From contig NZ_JQEY01000020.1 in NCBI RefSeq assembly GCF_000743715.1, positions 1 to 52,415 of the forward strand: a stretch of 52,415 bases of DNA, read 5' to 3'. This DNA is from Palleronia rufa (GTDB taxonomy: Bacteria > Pseudomonadota > Alphaproteobacteria > Rhodobacterales > Rhodobacteraceae). Positions 1 to 7,889 of the stretch are shown piece after piece. Numbering within the stretch: position 1 is the stretch's first letter; each line of letters opens with the position of its first letter. A program made the translations under genes and the position numbers. The notes below the pieces were generated by a model, which did no database searches, was not told the DNA's origin, and saw nothing but the letters and a program-made list of their open reading frames with translations.

Positions 1-13
1 GTGCAACAGAGCC
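1..13. mobile_element. End of an IS5-like element (partial)
   Basis: The first 13 bases (GTGCAACAGAGCC) are identical to bases 513-525, which form the outer end of the IS5-like remnant described below. The rest of this copy lies outside the window. Its end abuts an IS3 transposase fragment that lacks its front part, so this IS5-like copy probably inserted into the IS3 element. The window edge falling inside a repeat may reflect a contig break. Thirteen bases are little to go on, so the call rests on the identity with the second copy. Confidence 0.55.
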
Positions 14-215
14 TCAGTTGCTGAAACGGGAGCGGGTCAGACGTCGCACCTATCCGACCAGAGAAGCGGCAAGGCAGGACGTGTTCGAATACATCGAGCT
101 CTTCTACAACCCGAAGCGCAAGCACACGAACAACGGCATGCTGTCGCCCGTTGACTTCGAAATCAGACAGCAGAAACTGAAAGAGGCAGGTGTCTAGGAA
201 ACTAGGGGCACCTCA
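14..215 (+). mobile_element. IS3-family element, right-end fragment
   Basis: This fragment holds the C-terminal end of an IS3-family transposase and a terminal segment ending in CA at 214-215, as IS3 elements (TG...CA ends) do. Its left side is cut by the IS5-like end at 13/14. Its right side lies inside a second IS5-like transposase gene, whose reading frame stops making sense exactly at 215/216. The order of events is therefore IS5-like copy first, then the IS3 insertion, then another IS5-like insertion into the IS3. Confidence 0.7.
15..197 (+). pseudogene. IS3-family transposase (OrfB), C-terminal fragment
   Basis: About 60 codons remain open in frame and end at TAG 195-197. The translation contains the typical tail of the IS3 OrfB integrase domain: ERVRRRTYPT, then FEYIELFYNPKRKH, then NGMLSPVDFE. 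This corresponds to the stretch after the last catalytic Glu of the DDE domain, so the catalytic core is missing. The 5' part has been removed by the IS5-like end at 1-13. It cannot encode an active transposase. The subgroup appears close to IS51/IS407-like elements, but that is a recollection of family tails rather than a search result. Confidence 0.8.
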
Positions 216-462
216 GACGCAACAGGCTCTCGACGAACCCGGTCGTCTGGCGCAACGCCATGCCAAACAGAACCTTCATCGTCAGGCATGTCTGGATGGC
301 GGTATCGCTGTAGGTTGGCTGTCGGCCGCGTTTGCCGGTCGGCGCAGCATCCCAGATCATCTCTGGGTCAAACCAGATCGTCAGCGAGCCACGGCGCTTG
401 AGCGCTTCATTATAGGCCGGCCAGTTCTTGGTCTTGTAGGTTGGCGGTGTGGGTCTGCTCAT
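216..462 (-). pseudogene. IS5-family transposase, N-terminal fragment
   Basis: The frame starts at ATG 462 with MSRPTPPTYKTKNWPAYNEA and continues through SLTIWFDPEM and TYSDTAIQTCLTMKVLFGM to GFVESLLRL. This is the N-terminal, DUF4096-like region of IS5-family transposases common in Rhodobacterales. Only about 82 of roughly 300 residues are present. All DDE catalytic residues are lost because IS3 DNA follows at 215. A few codons of IS3 sequence (RCP) are read before a stop. It is inactive. Confidence 0.85.
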
Positions 463-525
463 GTCGTCCAGCTACCACGCTGGACTCACGACATGAATCC
501 CTCACCGGGTTTGTGCAACAGAGCC
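216..525 (-). mobile_element. IS5-family element, 5'-end fragment
   Basis: This is the transposase-start end of an IS5-like element. The outer terminus, read on the minus strand, begins GGCTCTGTTGCACAAA at 525 and matches the end seen at 1-13. The internal side stops at 215/216, where the IS3 fragment begins. On the outer side the element interrupts a tyrosine integrase: the last residues of the open integrase frame (GSVAQTR) are the translated IS terminus. Target-site duplications cannot be checked because the partner end is lost. Confidence 0.8.
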
Positions 526-1260
526 CGTTGCCAGCCTCAGTTCCGAGGTGCGAACAAAGGTATGGGCAATAATCTTCAAGCCCAGCGCCGTAGCCCTGTC
601 CCCGCTATAGGTGGCTAGGGCTGCAAAGAAGTCGTGCAGTTGATCTTCCTTCAATGCCGCGCGGTGCTGTTGTCGGGGTGCAGACTTCATGGCACCGGCA
701 AGAGGTGCGGCGGGGTCTTGCAGCGCCCAGCCATTCGCCACGGCATAGCGGAACACCAGACTGATCGTCTGCCGGACACGCTTGGCCATTTCCAACGCGT
801 TGCGATCCTCGATCACGCGTAGAAGTGCCAAGATTTCGGCAGGGGTGATCGTGGACACATCCTTACTGCCGATTTTTGGGAATACGTCCGCATCAAGTCG
901 AGACCATATGCGCGCGGCGTAGCCTGATACCCATTGCGCTTCTCTGGCGTTGAACCATGCGCGGGCGGCGTCCTTGAATGTCTTGTCAGGCGCTGCGGCT
1001 GCGCCGTCCTTCACGGCAGGGTCAATCCCCGCTGCCAGCTTGTCCTTCAACTCGGCGGCGTTCATCCGGGCAGATGCGAGGGATACATCAGGGTATGAGC
1101 CGAAAGCGGCGGTGCGCTGTTTTCCTTCAAACCTGTAGTTCATACGCCATAGCTTTGATCCTGCTGGCGTGACTTGCAGGAACAGTCCGCGCGCGTCCGA
1201 TAGCTTCTGAACCTTCTCGGCAGGCTTGGCTGCACGGCATTGCGCATCTGTGAGGGGCAT
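526..1260 (-). pseudogene. P4-type tyrosine integrase, truncated by IS
   Basis: Starting at ATG 1260, about 245 residues of a prophage/island integrase are intact. There is an N-terminal DUF4102 arm-binding domain (MPLTDAQCRAAKPAEKVQKL, then GLFLQVTPAGSKLWRMNYRF), a SAM-like core-binding domain (about residues 90-190), and the first part of the catalytic domain up to FVRTSELRLA, which contains the first catalytic Arg. The remaining HxxR and Tyr motifs are gone because the IS5-like element starts at 525 and supplies the stop codon. Family members are about 400 residues long. The gene runs away from the 3' end of the neighbouring tRNA, the usual layout for tRNA-integrating islands. No strong ribosome-binding site is visible. 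Confidence 0.9.
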
Positions 1261-1272
1261 GGCGTCGACTCA

Positions 1273-1319
1273 TTTTGTTGGTATCGCGGTGATGATACCA
1301 ACAAATCATACCAACAAAA
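1273..1319. promoter_or_regulatory. Inverted and direct repeat upstream of the integrase
   Basis: TTTGTTGGTATC at 1274-1285 and GATACCAACAAA at 1294-1305 form a perfect 12-bp inverted repeat with an 8-bp spacer. ATACCAACAAAA recurs at 1308-1319. The block ends 13 bp upstream of the integrase start codon at 1260. Its position fits an operator or excisionase/integrase binding site controlling the integrase. That role is inferred from position and symmetry; no binding protein is identifiable in the window. Confidence 0.5.
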
Positions 1320-1321
1320 GC

Positions 1322-1415
1322 TGGGACGCATGGGAATTCATTGGGACGCATGGACACGCAAGTAGACTGTAAGTCACTGTTTTTAAGTAACTTGCAGTCT
1401 ATTTGGGACGTATCG
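1322..1415. repeat. Direct repeats and inverted repeat, likely integrase arm sites
   Basis: TGGGACGCATGG occurs at 1322-1333 and again at 1342-1353, exactly 20 bp apart. A related copy, TGGGACGTAT, lies at 1404-1413, 14 bp before the tRNA 3' end. Between them, TAGACTGTAAGT (1363-1374) and ACTTGCAGTCTA (1390-1401) form an inverted repeat with one mismatch. Short direct repeats between an integrase gene and the tRNA attachment site are typical arm-type binding sites for P4-like integrases. The DNA shows the repeats; the binding role is inferred. Confidence 0.6.
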
Positions 1416-1426
1416 GGATGAATTTT

Positions 1427-1503
1427 TGGTAGGCCCGGAGGGACTTGAACCCCCAACCAAAGCGTTATGAGCGCTCTGCTCTAACCAATTGAGCTACAGG
1501 CCC
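1427..1503 (-). tRNA. tRNA with CAU anticodon, probably tRNA-Ile2 (lysidine)
   Basis: Read on the minus strand this is a complete 77-nt cloverleaf with encoded CCA. The acceptor strands are GGGCCTG and CGGGCCT, the D-arm region is GCTC...GAGC, the anticodon loop is CTCATAA (anticodon CAT), and the T-arm is GGGGG-TTCAAGT-CCCTC. CAU can be initiator Met, elongator Met or Ile2. The acceptor stem is paired at position 1 (as a G-U wobble), which argues against initiator. The GAGCAG and CGCTTTGGT blocks resemble known Ile2 tRNAs, where TilS converts C34 to lysidine. The amino acid is uncertain; the gene itself is not. Its 3' end is the probable attachment site of the neighbouring integrase. Confidence 0.93.
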
Positions 1504-1642
1504 GCCACGCCCGCGCCATAGCAGACCCGGACGGCACGGAAAAGGCGCCGCGGGCGGAACGGATCGCCGGCCGATGTCTTCGGCGTTGCGACGCGCCCGC
1601 GCCTGCGGTAACGCGCCGGTGACCATTCCGGGAGAGAGCGCG

Positions 1643-2692
1643 ATGGCGGACACGCCGAAGGGGATGACCTACGCCGACGCAGGTGTCGACATCGACGCCG
1701 GCAGCGCGCTTGTCGAGCGGATCAAGCCCGCCGCCCGCCGCACCCGGCGGCCCGGAACCATGGCGGGCCTGGGCGGCTTCGGGGCGCTCTTCGACGTCAA
1801 GGCGGCGGGCTACACGGATCCGGTCCTCGTCGCCGCGACCGATGGGGTGGGGACCAAGCTGCGGCTGGCGATCGACACCGGGGCGGTCTGGGGCGTCGGC
1901 ATCGACCTGGTCGCCATGTGCGTCAACGACCTTGTGTGCCAGGGCGCGGAACCGCTGTTCTTTCTGGACTATTTCGCCACCGGCAAGCTGCGGATCGACC
2001 AGGCGGCCGAGGTGATCGACGGCATCGCCGAAGGGTGCACCCGCGCCGGTTGCGCGCTCATCGGCGGTGAGACGGCAGAGATGCCGGGCATGTATGGCGA
2101 AGGCGATTTCGACCTGGCGGGCTTCGCCGTGGGGGCCATGGAGCGCGGCCGCGACTTGCCGCGCGACGTGGCGGAAGGGCATTGCCTGCTGGGGCTGGCC
2201 TCGGACGGGATCCATTCCAACGGGTTCTCGCTGGTGCGGCGCATCGTCGATCTGTCGGGGCTGGCGCTGGACGCGGACGCGCCCTTCGCGCCGGGCCGGA
2301 CCCTTGGCGACGCGCTCCTGACCCCCACCGAGATCTACGTCGATGCGTGCCTGGAATTGCACCGCCAGGGCGCCGCCGCGGCCTTGTGCCATATCACCGG
2401 CGGCGGCCTGGCCGAGAATCTGCCACGTGTCCTGCCCGATGGGTTGGGGGTCGAAATCGACCTTTCGGCCTGGGAGCTGCCGGCGGTCTTCGCCTGGCTG
2501 GCGCGCACCGGCGGCGTCGCGCTGCCGGAAATGCTTCGGACCTTCAACTGCGGCATCGGGATGGTCGCCGTGGTGGCGCCGGATCGGATCGAGACGGCGT
2601 GCCGCATCCTCGACCGTCAGGGCGTCGCCCACACCCGCATCGGCACGGTCGTGGCCGGCGATGGGGTCCGCACCAGCGGCACGCTGGGATGA
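1643..2692 (+). CDS. purM: Phosphoribosylformylglycinamidine cyclo-ligase
   Basis: This is the AIR synthase of de novo purine biosynthesis, which closes the imidazole ring of FGAM using ATP in the cytoplasm. The 349-residue product has the usual length. Characteristic segments are DGVGTKL near residue 67, [11 protein letters not shown] near 140 and [13 protein letters not shown] near 252. An upstream in-frame start at 1574 exists, but ATG 1643 is preferred because GGGAGAGA lies 6-13 bases before it and the protein then begins like its relatives ([17 protein letters not shown]). The stop overlaps the start of purN (ATGA), so the two are translationally coupled. Confidence 0.96.
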   Translation: MADTPKGMTYADAGVDIDAGSALVERIKPAARRTRRPGTMAGLGGFGALFDVKAAGYTDPVLVAATDGVGTKLRLAIDTGAVWGVGIDLVAMCVNDLVCQGAEPLFFLDYFATGKLRIDQAAEVIDGIAEGCTRAGCALIGGETAEMPGMYGEGDFDLAGFAVGAMERGRDLPRDVAEGHCLLGLASDGIHSNGFSLVRRIVDLSGLALDADAPFAPGRTLGDALLTPTEIYVDACLELHRQGAAAALCHITGGGLAENLPRVLPDGLGVEIDLSAWELPAVFAWLARTGGVALPEMLRTFNCGIGMVAVVAPDRIETACRILDRQGVAHTRIGTVVAGDGVRTSGTLG

Positions 2693-3300
2693 AACGGGTG
2701 GCGATCCTGCTGTCGGGCGGGGGGTCGAACATGGTTGCCCTTGTGCGCAGCATGGCCGGGGACCACCCGGCGCGTCCCTGCCTGGTGCTCTCGAACGATC
2801 CGGGCGCGGGCGGGCTGGACCGCGCCCGCGACATGGGCATCGCCACGGCGGCGGTGCCGCACCGCCCCTTCGCCGGCGACCGCGCCGGGTTCGAATCCGC
2901 GCTGTCGCGGCCCCTTGAGGCCGCGGCCCCCGACATCCTCTGCCTGGCCGGGTTCATGCGCATCCTGACCCCTGCCTTCATCGAGCGCTGGCGCGGCCGG
3001 ATCCTCAATATCCACCCGTCCCTCCTGCCGGCCTATCGCGGGCTCGACACCCACGCCCGCGCCCTGGCCGACGGCGCGGCAGAGGCCGGCTGCACCGTCC
3101 ATGAGGTCACCGCGGCACTCGACGACGGCCCGATCCTGGGCCAGGCGCGCGTTTCGGTGCGCCCGGGTGACACAGCCGCCACCCTGGCCGCGCGCGTCCT
3201 GGTCCAGGAGCATCGTCTCTATCCGGCGGTCCTGCGGCGCTTCGCTGCCTGTGACCGCCGCCCGGTCTGGCTCGACGCCACCGATCACGTGGCGGGGTAA
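2689..3300 (+). CDS. purN: Phosphoribosylglycinamide formyltransferase
   Basis: This GAR transformylase uses 10-formyl-THF to formylate GAR in purine synthesis. The 203-residue protein starts [15 protein letters not shown] with the phosphate-binding glycine loop. It carries the catalytic Asn-His pair in [15 protein letters not shown] (about N107, H109) and the catalytic Asp in [10 protein letters not shown] (about D145). Its start codon overlaps the purM stop by four bases. Pairing with purM is a common arrangement. The start follows from the overlap and from the N-terminal motif beginning at residue 2. Confidence 0.96.
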   Translation: MKRVAILLSGGGSNMVALVRSMAGDHPARPCLVLSNDPGAGGLDRARDMGIATAAVPHRPFAGDRAGFESALSRPLEAAAPDILCLAGFMRILTPAFIERWRGRILNIHPSLLPAYRGLDTHARALADGAAEAGCTVHEVTAALDDGPILGQARVSVRPGDTAATLAARVLVQEHRLYPAVLRRFAACDRRPVWLDATDHVAG

Positions 3301-3380
3301 GCGCACACATAGGCGGGCTTTTCATCGGCCCGTGCGCGACGTATCACCCCGCCAAGCCATTCCAGGACCGTTGCCGCCGC

Positions 3381-4538
3381 ATGATCACCATCACCGACAC
3401 CGAAACACTCGCCGCGTTCTGCGACCGGGCCAGGTCTTTCGACTACGTCACCGTCGACACGGAGTTCCTGCGCGAGCGGACCTACTACTCCAAGCTCTGC
3501 CTGGTGCAGCTGGCCGTGCCGGGCGACACCGACGACGATGCCGTTCTGGTGGATCCGCTGGCTCAGGGGTTGTCGCTTGATCCGCTCTACGCGCTGTTTC
3601 GCGACACGTCGGTGGTCAAGGTGTTTCACGCCGCGCGCCAGGACGTGGAGATCTTCGTTCATGACGGAAAGGTGGTGCCGGACCCGATGTTCGACACCCA
3701 GGTCGCGGCCATGGTCTGCGGATTCGGAGAGCAGGTCGGCTATGAGACGCTGGTGCGCAAGATCGCCAAGGCTCAGGTGGACAAGTCCTCGCGGTTCACG
3801 GACTGGTCCCGGCGTCCGCTGACCGACGCGCAGAAAAGCTATGCGCTGGCCGACGTCACCCATCTGCGGCCGGTTTACGAACATCTGGCCGCCGAACTTG
3901 CCCGCAGCGGGCGCACCGCGTGGGTCGAGGAAGAGATGGCCGTGCTGACCGACCCGGCCACCTACGTCACCCGCCCGGAGGACGCATGGCAGCGCGTCAA
4001 GACCCGCACCCAGTCTGGCCGCTTTCTGGCCATCGTCCGGGAACTCGCCGCGTTCCGCGAAAGCTACGCCCAGTCCCGCGACGTTCCGCGCAGCCGGGTG
4101 TTCAAGGACGACGCGCTGGTGGAACTGGCGTCTACCAAACCGCAGACCGAAAAGGATCTGGCCGGCTCCCGTCTGCTTTTGCGTGAGGCGCGCCGCGGAG
4201 AGATCGCCGAAGGCATCCTGGCGGCGGTCGCCCGCGGTCAGGCCTCCGACCCGGAGAGCCATCCGCCGCTGGACAAGCGCGCCTTCGGCCCGCCGGTCAA
4301 TCCGGCGCTGGCCGATCTGCTGCGCGTTCTGCTGAAGGCGCGCGCCGAGAGTGCCGGCGTGGCGCAGAAGCTGGTCGCCACCTCTGCCGATCTGGACCTG
4401 ATCGCGGGCGGCGCCCGCGACCTGCCCGCGCTGACCGGATGGCGCCGCAAGGTGTTCGGCGCCGATGCGCTGAGGCTCATCGCCGGAGAGGTCGGCCTTT
4501 ACGCCAAGGGACGTGAGGTCGAGGTTTTCGAGATCTGA
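3381..4538 (+). CDS. rnd: Ribonuclease D
   Basis: This is a 385-residue 3'-5' exoribonuclease for tRNA and stable RNA maturation. The N-terminal DEDDy nuclease domain shows VTVDTEF (D26, E28), VFHAARQD (near residues 80-86) and YALADVTHL (near 155-160, with the tyrosine of the DEDDy motif). An HRDC helical domain follows from about residue 205. It lies 80 bp after purN on the same strand and may be co-transcribed with it. Length and motif order are normal for RNase D. Confidence 0.95.
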   Translation: MITITDTETLAAFCDRARSFDYVTVDTEFLRERTYYSKLCLVQLAVPGDTDDDAVLVDPLAQGLSLDPLYALFRDTSVVKVFHAARQDVEIFVHDGKVVPDPMFDTQVAAMVCGFGEQVGYETLVRKIAKAQVDKSSRFTDWSRRPLTDAQKSYALADVTHLRPVYEHLAAELARSGRTAWVEEEMAVLTDPATYVTRPEDAWQRVKTRTQSGRFLAIVRELAAFRESYAQSRDVPRSRVFKDDALVELASTKPQTEKDLAGSRLLLREARRGEIAEGILAAVARGQASDPESHPPLDKRAFGPPVNPALADLLRVLLKARAESAGVAQKLVATSADLDLIAGGARDLPALTGWRRKVFGADALRLIAGEVGLYAKGREVEVFEI

Positions 4539-4542
4539 CGCC

Positions 4543-4986
4543 TCAGCGCTGGACGGAGCGGGCGTTGCTGGCCCCCGACACGCGGATCTCCCGTATTCCG
4601 GCCAGTTGCCGGTTCGGCACCGACACGGCCACCGTCACCTCGCGTGAGCGCGGGGTGGAGACGGCGCCGGGCGTCTCCGGCGGAATGGCGCGGAACGTAT
4701 AGGCCAGCACCCCCGGCGCGCGCTGCGGAGACGGGATCAGCGCGCCGTTCCAGGCGCCCTGAGCGGGGGCGATGCCGGTCGCGCGGATCACGGCGCCCGT
4801 GGGCGTCTGCATCACGGTCAGCGTCTCGACACGGTCGATCGGGGGGCGCGCGTCGGCGACCCCGTCAAGGGGCGCCGGGGACGGGGCCGCAAGGTCGCTG
4901 GACCGGCCGAACGGGCCGTTGCCGCCAAGGGGTCCGCAGCCGGCCAGCGCGGCGGTGCAGAGAAGTCCGATCAGAACGCGGCCCAT
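4543..4986 (-). CDS. Putative lipoprotein
   Basis: The 147-residue product begins MGRVLIGLLCTAALAGCGPL, a signal peptide ending in the lipobox LAGC, so it should be lipidated and held at the membrane facing the periplasm. The rest is Pro/Ala/Arg-rich with a central segment (VETLTVMQTPTGAVIRATG) that may form a beta domain. A TTG start at 5001 is possible, but ATG 4986 is preferred because GGGGAGGG lies 7-14 bases upstream and no residues then precede the signal peptide. The gene converges on rnd with a 4-bp gap. I do not recognise a function. Confidence 0.75.
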   Translation of the reverse strand: MGRVLIGLLCTAALAGCGPLGGNGPFGRSSDLAAPSPAPLDGVADARPPIDRVETLTVMQTPTGAVIRATGIAPAQGAWNGALIPSPQRAPGVLAYTFRAIPPETPGAVSTPRSREVTVAVSVPNRQLAGIREIRVSGASNARSVQR

Positions 4987-5116
4987 GCCAGCCCTCCCCA
5001 ATGGTCGTTCCCGAACGGCAGTAGCCCATGCGCCGCGCGGTGAAAAGCCGCCTGCGGCGGTTGCCGCGCCCGCCCGCCGCGCCTACGTGCCCACCGTAGC
5101 CCGAACGAGAGAGCCC

Positions 5117-5518
5117 ATGGCCAGCCCCGCCTTCGAAGACATCGCGGAGACCTTCGAATTCCTGGACGACTGGGAGGACCGCTATCGCCACGTGATCGAG
5201 ATGGGCCGTGCGTTGCCACCCATGGACGATGCGCTGAAGGTTCCTGCCACGAAGGTCGACGGCTGTGCCAGCCAGGTCTGGATCATGCCGTCGGTCGACG
5301 GCGGCCGGTTCGATTTTCAGGGCGATTCCGATGCGATGATCGTCAAGGGGCTGATCGCGGTGCTCCACGCGCTCTATGCCGGTGCCGCCGTGGAAGAGAT
5401 CCCGCGGATCGACGCGCGGGCCGAACTGGCGCGCCTGGGGCTGCACGATCACCTCTCCGCACAGCGCTCCAACGGACTGAGGGCGATGGTCGAGCGGATC
5501 CGCGCCTCGGCCGGCTGA
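5117..5518 (+). CDS. sufE: SufE-family Fe-S cluster assembly protein
   Basis: SufE accepts sulfane sulfur from the cysteine desulfurase SufS and passes it to the SUF scaffold. The 133-residue protein has the family's typical size and the active-site segment KVDGCASQVWI with Cys50. The tail (HLSAQRSNGLRAMVERI) also matches SufE. ATG 5117 is chosen because it gives the family N-terminus (AFEDIAETFEFLDDWEDRY). No suf operon is nearby, which is usual for a stand-alone sufE in this order. Confidence 0.93.
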   Translation: MASPAFEDIAETFEFLDDWEDRYRHVIEMGRALPPMDDALKVPATKVDGCASQVWIMPSVDGGRFDFQGDSDAMIVKGLIAVLHALYAGAAVEEIPRIDARAELARLGLHDHLSAQRSNGLRAMVERIRASAG

Positions 5519-5636
5519 GCGGGGCTGGGGGGCTGCGACCGGCTGTCCCGCCGGATTGACCGGCCTCTCTGGGGACTTAGATGGCCGGCCATGACAAGGG
5601 CCAGTACAGATAATCACCCCAACGCGCCGCGATCCC

Positions 5637-6302
5637 ATGGCCGCTGATAGGGCGCTGGTCGTCGGCGCCTCCGGTGGCATCGGCGCGGCACTGGTCCGGG
5701 AACTGACGGGGCGCGGATGTACGGTGGCGACGCTGTCGCGCAGGCAGGACGGGTTCGACATCACGGATGAGGACAGTGTGGCCAGCGCACTCGACGGCAT
5801 CGGCCCGGTGGATCTGGTCATCGTCGCCACCGGCGCGCTGACCTGCACCCGCGACGCGCCGGAAAAGTCGCTGTCCGACCTCGGGGCGCCGGAACTCATG
5901 GCCCAGATCGCGCTGAACGCCCTTGGTCCCGCGCTGGTCCTGAAGCATCTCAAGCCCGCGATCCCTCGCAAGGCACGGTTCGTCTTTGCCGTCCTGTCGG
6001 CGCGGGTCGGCTCCATCGGCGACAACGGGCTGGGGGGCTGGTACTCCTACCGGACGTCCAAGGCGGCCCTCAACGCGCTGATCCACGGTGCCGCGGTGGA
6101 GCTTGCCCGCACCCACCGGCAGGCCATCGCCATCTGCCTGCATCCCGGCACCGTCTCCACCAGCTTCACCGCGGACTATCCCGAGCACGAGAAGGTCACC
6201 CCCGATACGGCCGCCCGCAACCTGATCGACACGATCGGGGGCCTGACCACCCGGGACAGCGGCGGATTTCGCGACTACGCGGGCCGGGAGATCCCCTGGT
6301 GA
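5637..6302 (+). CDS. Short-chain dehydrogenase (C-factor-like)
   Basis: This 221-residue SDR carries the nucleotide-binding glycine motif GASGGIG near residue 10 and the catalytic YSYRTSK with Tyr and Lys. The central NAG motif is replaced by ATGAL. Its size and the TVSTSF segment recall CsgA/C-factor-type SDRs. Its stop codon overlaps the GTG start of the FeS-photolyase gene by four bases, which implies translational coupling and a shared role. The substrate is unknown. No clear ribosome-binding site precedes ATG 5637. Confidence 0.85.
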   Translation: MAADRALVVGASGGIGAALVRELTGRGCTVATLSRRQDGFDITDEDSVASALDGIGPVDLVIVATGALTCTRDAPEKSLSDLGAPELMAQIALNALGPALVLKHLKPAIPRKARFVFAVLSARVGSIGDNGLGGWYSYRTSKAALNALIHGAAVELARTHRQAIAICLHPGTVSTSFTADYPEHEKVTPDTAARNLIDTIGGLTTRDSGGFRDYAGREIPW

Positions 6303-7822
6303 GCCGCCTGATCCTGGTCCTGGGCGACCAGCTCTCCCCCGACATGGCGGCGCTGCGGCGCCATGAGCCGGGCGATCTGGTCGTGATGGCGGAGGTCGGG
6401 GATGAGGCGGGGTATGTTCCCCATCATCCCAAGAAGATCGCGTTCCTCTTCGCCGCCATGCGCAAGTTCGCCGACTCATTGCGCCGCGACGGGATCGACG
6501 TCGCCTACACCCGGCTCGACGATCCCGACAATGCCGGCTCCATCCCGGGCGAACTCCTGCGGCGCGCAGAGCAGCACGGCACCGATGAGGTCATCGCCAC
6601 GGAGCCGGGCGAATGGCGGCTGATCCAGGCGCTGGACGATTGTCCCCTCAGGATCACGCAGTTGCAGGATGACCGGTTTCTGGCGTCCCACGCCACGTTC
6701 CAGGACTGGGCGGAGGGCCGCAAGGAGCTGCGGATGGAGTGGTTCTACCGCGACATGCGCCGCAAGACGGGGCTGTTGATGGACGGGGACGAGCCTGCGG
6801 GCGGCCAGTGGAACTACGACCACGACAACCGCAAGCCCGCCCCGGACGCGGTGGCCTTCAGCGGGCCGATGTCCTTCACCCCCGACGCGGAGGTAGAGGA
6901 GGTTCTGGATCTGGTCGCGCGCCGCTTCGACAACAATTTCGGGCAGTTGCGGCCCTTTGCTTTCGCAACGGACCGCGGCCAGGCGCGGCGCGCCCTGACC
7001 CATTTCATCACCCATGCCCTGCCGCGGTTCGGCGATTATCAGGACGCGATGTTGGCGGAGAACGGGTTTCTCTATCATGCGGTCGTCTCGATGTATCTCA
7101 ACGCCGGTCTGCTGACCTGGCAAGAGATCTGCACCGCGGCGGAAGAGGCGTGGCGGGACGGGCATGCGCCGATCAACGCGGTAGAGGGGTTCATCCGCCA
7201 GATCATCGGCTGGCGCGAATACATGCGCGGCATCTACTTCCGGGAAGGGCCCGATTACACACGCCGCAACGAGCTGGGCCATTCGCGGTCCCTGCCGTGG
7301 TTCTACTGGGGCGGAGAGACGCGGATGCGCTGCGTCTCCCTCACCGTGGCGCAAACCCGGGACGAGGCCTATGCCCACCATATCCAGCGCCTCATGGTCA
7401 CGGGCAATTTCGCGCTTCTGGCCGGGATCGACCCCTATCAGGTCCATGAATGGTACCTGTCGGTCTATGCCGATGCGTATGAATGGGTAGAGGCGCCCAA
7501 TGTCATCGGCATGAGCCAGTTCGCCGACGGCGGCATCGTCGGTTCAAAGCCCTATGTCTCATCGGCCAACTATATCGACCGGATGTCGAACTATTGCGGC
7601 GATTGCCACTACAGCGCCAAGACCAAGACGGGAGAGGGCGCCTGCCCGTTCAACCTGCTCTACTGGCATTTCCTGAATCGCCACCGCGACCGGTTCGCGC
7701 AGAACCCGCGCATGAGCCGGATCTACGCCAACTGGGACCGGATGGACGAAGACCGGCGCCGTACAATCCTGTCGGAGGCGGAAACTTTCCTGAACCGAAT
7801 GGCCCAGGGCGCCGTTGTCTGA
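6299..7822 (+). CDS. Iron-sulfur bacterial cryptochrome/photolyase (FeS-BCP)
   Basis: This 507-residue protein belongs to the FeS-BCP/CryPro branch (Agrobacterium PhrB, Rhodobacter CryB), formerly called deoxyribodipyrimidine photolyase-related protein. It binds FAD and, in characterised members, a lumazine antenna, and repairs (6-4) photoproducts or acts as a light sensor. The four cysteines expected to hold the [4Fe-4S] cluster are visible: C345 (RMRCVSL), C433 and C436 (NYCGDCHY) and C449 (GACPFN). The N-terminal Rossmann part begins LILVLGDQLS. It starts with GTG overlapping the stop of the SDR gene. Repair versus signalling cannot be decided from sequence. Confidence 0.94.
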   Translation: MSRLILVLGDQLSPDMAALRRHEPGDLVVMAEVGDEAGYVPHHPKKIAFLFAAMRKFADSLRRDGIDVAYTRLDDPDNAGSIPGELLRRAEQHGTDEVIATEPGEWRLIQALDDCPLRITQLQDDRFLASHATFQDWAEGRKELRMEWFYRDMRRKTGLLMDGDEPAGGQWNYDHDNRKPAPDAVAFSGPMSFTPDAEVEEVLDLVARRFDNNFGQLRPFAFATDRGQARRALTHFITHALPRFGDYQDAMLAENGFLYHAVVSMYLNAGLLTWQEICTAAEEAWRDGHAPINAVEGFIRQIIGWREYMRGIYFREGPDYTRRNELGHSRSLPWFYWGGETRMRCVSLTVAQTRDEAYAHHIQRLMVTGNFALLAGIDPYQVHEWYLSVYADAYEWVEAPNVIGMSQFADGGIVGSKPYVSSANYIDRMSNYCGDCHYSAKTKTGEGACPFNLLYWHFLNRHRDRFAQNPRMSRIYANWDRMDEDRRRTILSEAETFLNRMAQGAVV

Positions 7823-7889
7823 TTTCAAAGGCGCGCCGATTCCCTGAGGGGACATGCGATGCCATGAAACCGGCAGAAAAGGGACGGCG

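Noticed and set aside
190-618. 142-codon plus-strand frame over the IS remnants
   Set aside because: It runs through IS3 end, antisense IS5 transposase and antisense integrase sequence, so it is a chance frame across junctions.
1481-2632. 383-codon open frame antisense to purM
   Set aside because: It has His/Gln/Gly-rich composition without motifs and lies wholly opposite purM. GC-rich DNA keeps such antisense frames open.
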